Below are positions 59,113 through 64,000 of a stretch of 64,000 bases of DNA, piece by piece. How positions within the stretch are numbered: the stretch's first letter is position 1; every line of letters begins with the position of its first letter. This DNA comes from Hedera helix. Lineage: Eukaryota; Streptophyta; Magnoliopsida; Apiales; Araliaceae. The stretch spans positions 42,006,564 to 42,070,563 of the forward strand of contig OX359274.1 of the NCBI GenBank assembly GCA_947179155.2. The letters run 5' to 3'. The position numbers were made by a program, and so were the translations under genes. Under the pieces are notes generated by a model, which did not search any database, was not told the origin of the DNA, and worked only from the letters and a program-made list of their open reading frames with translations.

Positions 59113-61740
59113 TATTTTGTTATTATGTTTTGCTGGACTTGCCTATCCTCACTTTGCAACTGCAGGACATAGTGGAAATGAAACAGTGGCACTTCTGGCC
59201 TTCAAGCACTCCATTTTGAATGACCCTCAAATGGCTATGAGCTCGTAGAATAATTTATTCCAGTTTTGTCAAGTGGATCATCCCTACTACAGAAAATAAT
59301 ATATCCGTGTTGGCTATATTATGTTTGAGTGGAAATGAACTCCAAGGTAGGCTTTTGCCCAGCAGAGGGTTAATGCTACCAAATCTTAAACGCGTTCAAT
59401 TATGGTCTAATCAGCTTACCGTAACCCTTCTACCCTCACTCTCCAATTGTTCGGACCTGGAAATTCTTGAAATTGGAACTAACAATTTCAATGGAAAAAT
59501 ATGGATTGATTTTGGCGATCTAAATAAAATGAGGATGATACTTCTGCCAAAAAAAAAAAATTATTCTTTGTTATGTGGTCAATTGCAGCAACTTAGAACT
59601 TTTGGAACTAGTTGATAACAAATTAAGGGGTCTCTGCCACATTTTATAGGCAATCTATCAACCCAAATGTATTTTCAAGATTTTGGGGCAAATCAAATAT
59701 ATGGAAGACTCCCTTCAACAATAGGCAATCTTGTCAATTTAACGAATTTGTATCTATATTATAACCAATTCACAGCCACACTCCCCTCTAGCATAGGATG
59801 AAAAGAATGTACATTCAAATAAATGAATTTTCAGGTGCAATTCCAGATTCTATTGGAAATCTATCAATGTTGACTGAACTCCCCATGGAGATGAACAGAT
59901 TTGGTGGGATCATTCCAAAAAGTTTTGGAAATTGCCAAAGATTGCTATTCTTAGAACTTTCTAAAAATTAACCTCAGTGGCTCTGTTCCTAAACAACTGC
60001 TTAGACTTTCAGCTCTATCAATTTTGCAAAAATTTTCAGGCAACCATTTGAATGGATCTTTGTTAGTAGATGTTGGCAACCTTAAAATCTTGGGGTCCCT
60101 GCATTTTTCTAAGAATGACTTATCTGCTGAAATTCCAATTAGTCTCGGTAGTTGCATTAGTATTGAAAATCTATTCCTTCAAGAAAATAACTTTCAGGGT
60201 TCCATTACATCATCATTGAGTTCCTTAAAAGGTGTTGTAATTCTTGATCTTTCTTATAACAACTTGTCAGGACAAATCCCAAGATTTTTTGAGCAATTTT
60301 CCATTAAGTACCTAAATTTATCATTTAACAATTTTGAGGGCGAGGTACCAATGAGAGGAGTTTTTGCAAATCAAAGTGCACTATCAGTTATTGGGAAACA
60401 ATTAGTTTCTGTGGAGGAATGCCTGAACTTCACATGCACAAATGCTCCATTTGAAGAATCAAAGAAGCGAGGAGGAAGGTATCGTGAACTCATAATTGTG
60501 TTCTCCACTATATGCACACTTCTGTGTGTGCTTATAATGTTGAGTTACTTGTTTTTTCGACATAAAAAAAACAAGAAAGGTGAAATCATCCGGACTGCTG
60601 TTTGAAAGAACCATTCTTAAGAGTGTCATGTGAACAGCTCCTTAAAGCAACTAATGGGTTCTCTTCAGAAAATTTGGTTGGTAGGGGTAATTTCGGTTCT
60701 GTTTATAAAGGAATTCTTGCTGCAAACGAAGTGGTTGTTGCTGTCAAAGAACTAAACCTTGAATCTCGATCGAGGAGCTTCTGAGAGTTTCATGATCAAA
60801 TGTGAAGCTTTTAGAAATATAAGACACCGGAATCTTGTGAAGATCATAACTTCTTGCTCCGGTGTTGATTTTCATGGTAACGACTTCAAAACCTTAGGGT
60901 ACAACTTCATGACCCAATGGGAGTTTAGAACAGTGGTTGCATTCAAGTCGAGGTGCACAAAATGAGCAGAATGAGCTGCATGAACTCAGCTTTCTTCAAA
61001 GAATAAATATTGCCCTAGATGTGGTTTGTGCACTTGATTATCTTCATCACCAGTGCGAAAATCCCATCATACATTGCAATGTATAGCCAAGCATCATTCT
61101 ACTAGACAGAGACATGGTTGCTCATGTTGGAGATTTTGGGTTAGCAAAATTTCTTGTTCCTAAACTTGCAATCAAACTAGTTCGATTCAATTGAGGGGAA
61201 CTATTGCCTATTGGATATGCAGTTCCAGGTACATAGAACACTTTTAGAATCCTAACATTTCTTGAATTGATGCTGGTATTACTTGGCTTATCACTGGTTA
61301 TTGGATTACTTTTTTACTGTGGCTTTGTTATACTCGGTGTTATCAGTTATGACTTTTGGGAATAAATCATCCATATCATATGTTGCTTTAGATAATTCTC
61401 GTGATTTATCTATCAGCTTTTTTGACAGAAACGAGACTATTTACGACGGAACCATAAGTCGAAAATGTCCCTTTTTTCTTGTAAATTCTAGAATATAATT
61501 GCTTTTATTTTATTTCAGCATATGAATCTATGCTTTTATATATTTTGTTTATTAGAGTGCAATAATTTTATGTATGGCAGAGTATGTTCTCGAAAGTGAA
61601 GTCTCTGTCTACAAACGGGGATGTGTTTATAGTTTCGGAATACTGTTATTAGAGATGATGACAGGGAAGAGACCTAGCGATAACACTTTTAAGGGCGGGC
61701 TTAATCTTCACAATTTTTCAAGAACGGCATTGCTATAGAC
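59113..61740 (+). pseudogene. Pseudogene I: a divergent LRR-RLK, heavily broken
   Basis: In order: signal-peptide remnant (LLLCFAGLAYPHFATA) with no ATG, LRR N-cap (NETVALLAFKHSILNDPQ) ending in a stop, LRRs in shifting frames (59307-59615, 59640-59800, 60024-60400), a TM (LIIVFSTICTLLCVLIMLSY), then after a frame change the kinase (GRGNFGSVYKG, VVAVKEL). Another frameshift and stops follow; the catalytic loop reads HCNV*PSI and DFG remains. Exon 1 would end at 61228 (TTCCAG|GTACAT) and exon 2 starts at 61582 (EYVLESEVS, YSFGILLLEMMTGKRPSD), with a stop at about 61737. It differs in sequence from A-H, so it is a separate LRR-XII lineage at the end of the triplication. Confidence 0.85.
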
Positions 61741-62110
61741 CATGGGAAAGGTTTTTGTAATGAACTAGGGAGGAGTACTCAGAAATAAGTGGGCAGTTAT
61801 GCTAGTTAACATTCAGGGGTACTTCAAGTCTTTTGATTACTGTTAATGAGGGTCAGAGTAGTCTTTCTCTCTTTTTCCTTTTTTGCTGTTAAACTCTTTT
61901 CGTAAGCATGAGAATGGCATTGCCAGGCACATGGGTCCAGTTGCTTCTAGAGAGGACGCAACAGACTATAAGTATAGGATATATGACTTGTAATTGGTAT
62001 CAATGGAATGAATATTATTTTCTGTTTGTCATTTCGTTTCCTGCAATTTTTCTTATTCTTTTGCAATTTCATTTTTCTCCAGCAAATTCTGTTTAATTCC
62101 TGACAGTTTT
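61741..62110. mobile_element. Unidentified insertion, possibly a copia LTR
   Basis: It separates exon 2 of pseudogene I from a second copy of part of the same exon. Polypyrimidine text (tctttctctctttttccttt), 'tataagtataggatatatga' and 'ggtatcaatggaatgaat' near the end look like a copia LTR, but the ends and target duplication are not clear. Confidence 0.35.
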
Positions 62111-62250
62111 GTGGACTCAGAAATTCTCTATCTACAAACGGGGATGTGTTTATAGTTTCAGCTATAAAAATTGGTGTGGCATGCTCTGTCGGATGAGTAT
62201 CCCAACCAAATGTTGTTCATGAGCTGAATTTTTTAGGGGGCATTATTTTA
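62111..62250 (+). pseudogene. Second partial copy of the kinase exon 2 of I
   Basis: tctacaaacggggatgtgtt and tatagtttc repeat the text at 61608, followed by KIGVACSVG and VVHELNF, the end of the kinase C-lobe that is missing at 61737. The exon was probably split by the intervening insertion, with a small duplication at the break. Confidence 0.6.
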
Positions 62251-62970
62251 CAGCATTGAGACATAGGTCCCATATCATAAAGCTAAGTACTTGAGATTTT
62301 CTGTTTCTCCTGTACATTTTATCATATCTTTTCTATTTTGACACTTGCAAGGATTTTCTGTGGTTAACCTTGTGGGAGTCAAATTCCCGTAGACAACTGG
62401 TTTCTTCCCATTTTATTCAATTTTTACCAAGGGGACTGAAGAAGTAAGATGTTATGGAACTGGAAATAACAGTTTCCTATTTATAACTGTGACCACAAAC
62501 TGATAATAATGTTTTTGAATCGTCTTCGGCTGACTGAATAAGCTTTAAATTCCAAGTTTCCATCCCCAAGGATCAGTCTCAAGAGGTACCTAGTGATGAT
62601 CATCTTGATGAGTGATATATGTTATGTGATCAAAACCATTAAGAAGTGTACATAGATGGCCAGAGTCTTTGTTCGTCTTGTGGATGTAAGGGCTCCCAAG
62701 TCAACAACTTCAATCACACGAAGCTGCTAAGGCCATGACCGAATAGTACAAACAAAGACCTCCCTCGGAGAATCCAATTTAGAATTCTCTTACTAGTATT
62801 AATTGTATTCCACGTAGCTCAATTTTTTCAAAGTAGTTGAAGATAATAATAAGTCATTTTAAAGAAATTAATGTAAATAAAAACTTAAAATCAAGAACTG
62901 AATGCAAAATCAATAAATAGAGATGGAAACAGACTATTTTCTGCTACTCATTTTTCTTCCCCCTTGTATA
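62251..62970. other. Upstream region of H
   Basis: No gene is seen. 62490-62720 and 62755-62965 repeat the segments at 13360-13470 and 13910-14125 (aagctt..aagtttcc, gtagttgaagataataataa, actgaatgcaaaatcaataa). They end where the kinase of H begins, at ctcagcatag. Confidence 0.6.
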
Positions 62971-63688
62971 CTCAGCATAGAAGAGCAGCGGAAAGTTTCA
63001 TCACTGAGCTCAAATCCTTGAGAAATATTCGCCACAGAAATGTTGTTAATATAATAACTGCATGCTCAAGTGTGGATACTGAGGGTCAAGATTTTGGAGC
63101 TATTGTTTATGAGTTCATGGAGTATGGGAGTTTAGAGAGGTGGCTGCATTTAACAAAAAATACAACTCATGATGGGCTCAACAAGCCTCGGATACTGAAC
63201 CTTAGTTTCAGAATTAATATAGCGATTGATATGGCTTGTGCACTTGATTATCTTCATCATCAATGCGGAAATCCTGTAATACATTGCAATCTAATGCCAA
63301 GCAACATTTTGCTAAACAAGAAAATGGTTGCACATGTCGCAGATTTTGGACTGGCAAAGTTTCTTCCTGAATCCCCAAATTTAGTTCAAAGCAGCTCAGT
63401 CGGAATACAAGGAAGCATTGGATATGTAGCTCCAGCTAAAAATACTCTAAGACTTGATGCATAACATTTGGAACTGTTTGGTTTCTTTCGGGATTGATCA
63501 TATAAGACTCACTCGCATACGTATCTAGTTCTACAACATTTTTTAATTATTTATTAGTTTTTGTAATTACCTCATATTTTTTTACTACCTTCAGCTTGCA
63601 GTAATTGTCATAATTATGTTTTACTTTTTGAGGTGAAAAAGTTAATTAGATGGTTACTTTTATTTCCAATTAGATTGAATTTTGTCCA

Positions 63689-63765
<77 letters not shown>

Positions 63766-64000
63766 CAATCAATTTTAGTGCATATATAACACCTAGTTCC
63801 ATATCAGAACATCTGGGATGTACTGATTGTATAATGCCTCAACTTTACAAAGGAGTACCTATAAGTTGTCATGACCGAGTGGGACTATAGTGAGCCAAGA
63901 TTAACCACTAGTGCTTTTCGGCATATATTTATTGTATTATATAATTATAATTTTGATAAAAAAAAAATAGTTTTTGATTTGATTGATATATGATTTAAAG
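62971..64000 (+). pseudogene. Pseudogene H: 5'-truncated pseudokinase, runs off window
   Basis: The frame begins inside the kinase N-lobe (QHRRAAESFITELKSLRNIRHRNVV), fused directly to upstream-region DNA; the glycine loop and VAVK are gone. The catalytic loop is HCNLMPSN (Asp to Asn, Lys to Met), and DFG is kept. The exon end reads GCTCCAG|CTAAAA, so the conserved GT donor is now CT and the normal splice is lost; the frame runs on to a stop at 63462-63464. From 63465 on it matches the intron of B and F, with the TRIM-like fragment at 63785-63910. Exon 2 would lie beyond the window. Confidence 0.8.
63692..63762. repeat. (TA)n microsatellite, about 35 units
   Basis: A pure TA run in the intron of H, where B and F have only aatgtttttttttg or a similar short T run. 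Confidence 0.95.

Noticed and set aside
1..64000. tRNA, rRNA or snRNA genes
   Set aside because: No cloverleaf, A/B box pair or rRNA-like stretch was recognised; the snRNA-type motif at 53226 is not followed by an snRNA sequence.

Overview
This is nuclear DNA of a flowering plant, most likely a eudicot: AT-rich, intron-containing genes with GT-AG introns, and many plant-type transposable elements (solo LTRs, a Helitron, MITEs, Ty1/copia remnants). No bacterial-type operon or RNA gene was found. All recognisable host genes lie on the + strand and belong to one family, the LRR receptor-like kinases of subfamily XII (the group of Xa21, FLS2 and EFR; non-RD kinases with HCD in the catalytic loop and one conserved intron after the GY.(A/P)P motif).

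Layout. The window is built from tandem units that begin with the same block at 1, 23682 and 45283 (about 23.7 and 21.6 kb long; the third breaks off near 59010). Unit 1 holds an extra TM-kinase gene (A, 2957-4305), a degraded receptor (B, 15366-17781), a second kinase (C, 17875-22258) and a copia remnant. Unit 2 holds a Helitron (24667-26203), a 2.9-kb solo LTR (29552-32490), degraded receptor D (33127-34947), second kinase E (34852-39206) and the copia remnant again, now split by a 4.6-kb LTR element (39930-44565). Unit 3 holds the only near-complete receptor, F (50067-54975, signal peptide, about 17 LRRs, TM, kinase domain, one 2-nt frameshift), and second kinase G (55069-58786). After unit 3 come an unrelated, heavily broken LRR-RLK pseudogene (I, 59113-61740) and the truncated kinase H (62971-window end).

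Most notable. In all three units a kinase domain that has lost its catalytic Asp (B HCK, D HCN, F HCN) is followed at once by a kinase domain with intact HCD and DFG (C, E, G). Between them lies a 92-nt exon candidate, identical in length in all three copies, preceded by a 144-nt intron candidate and followed by a 77-83-nt intron candidate. All phases fit, so the two kinases can be joined in frame into one receptor-pseudokinase-kinase protein (about 1,323 aa for F+G, if the F frameshift is disregarded). The short intron is the decayed transmembrane-coding segment of the second gene. This would be a membrane-anchored tandem-kinase protein born from a tandem duplication. The joining is inferred from sequence and needs transcript evidence.

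Mobile elements give a relative timeline. The minus-strand LTR element in the large intron of C, E and G, and the copia remnant, predate the unit duplication. The solo LTR at 7422, the Helitron and the 4.6-kb element are later: each has a target-site signature and a related empty site elsewhere in the window.
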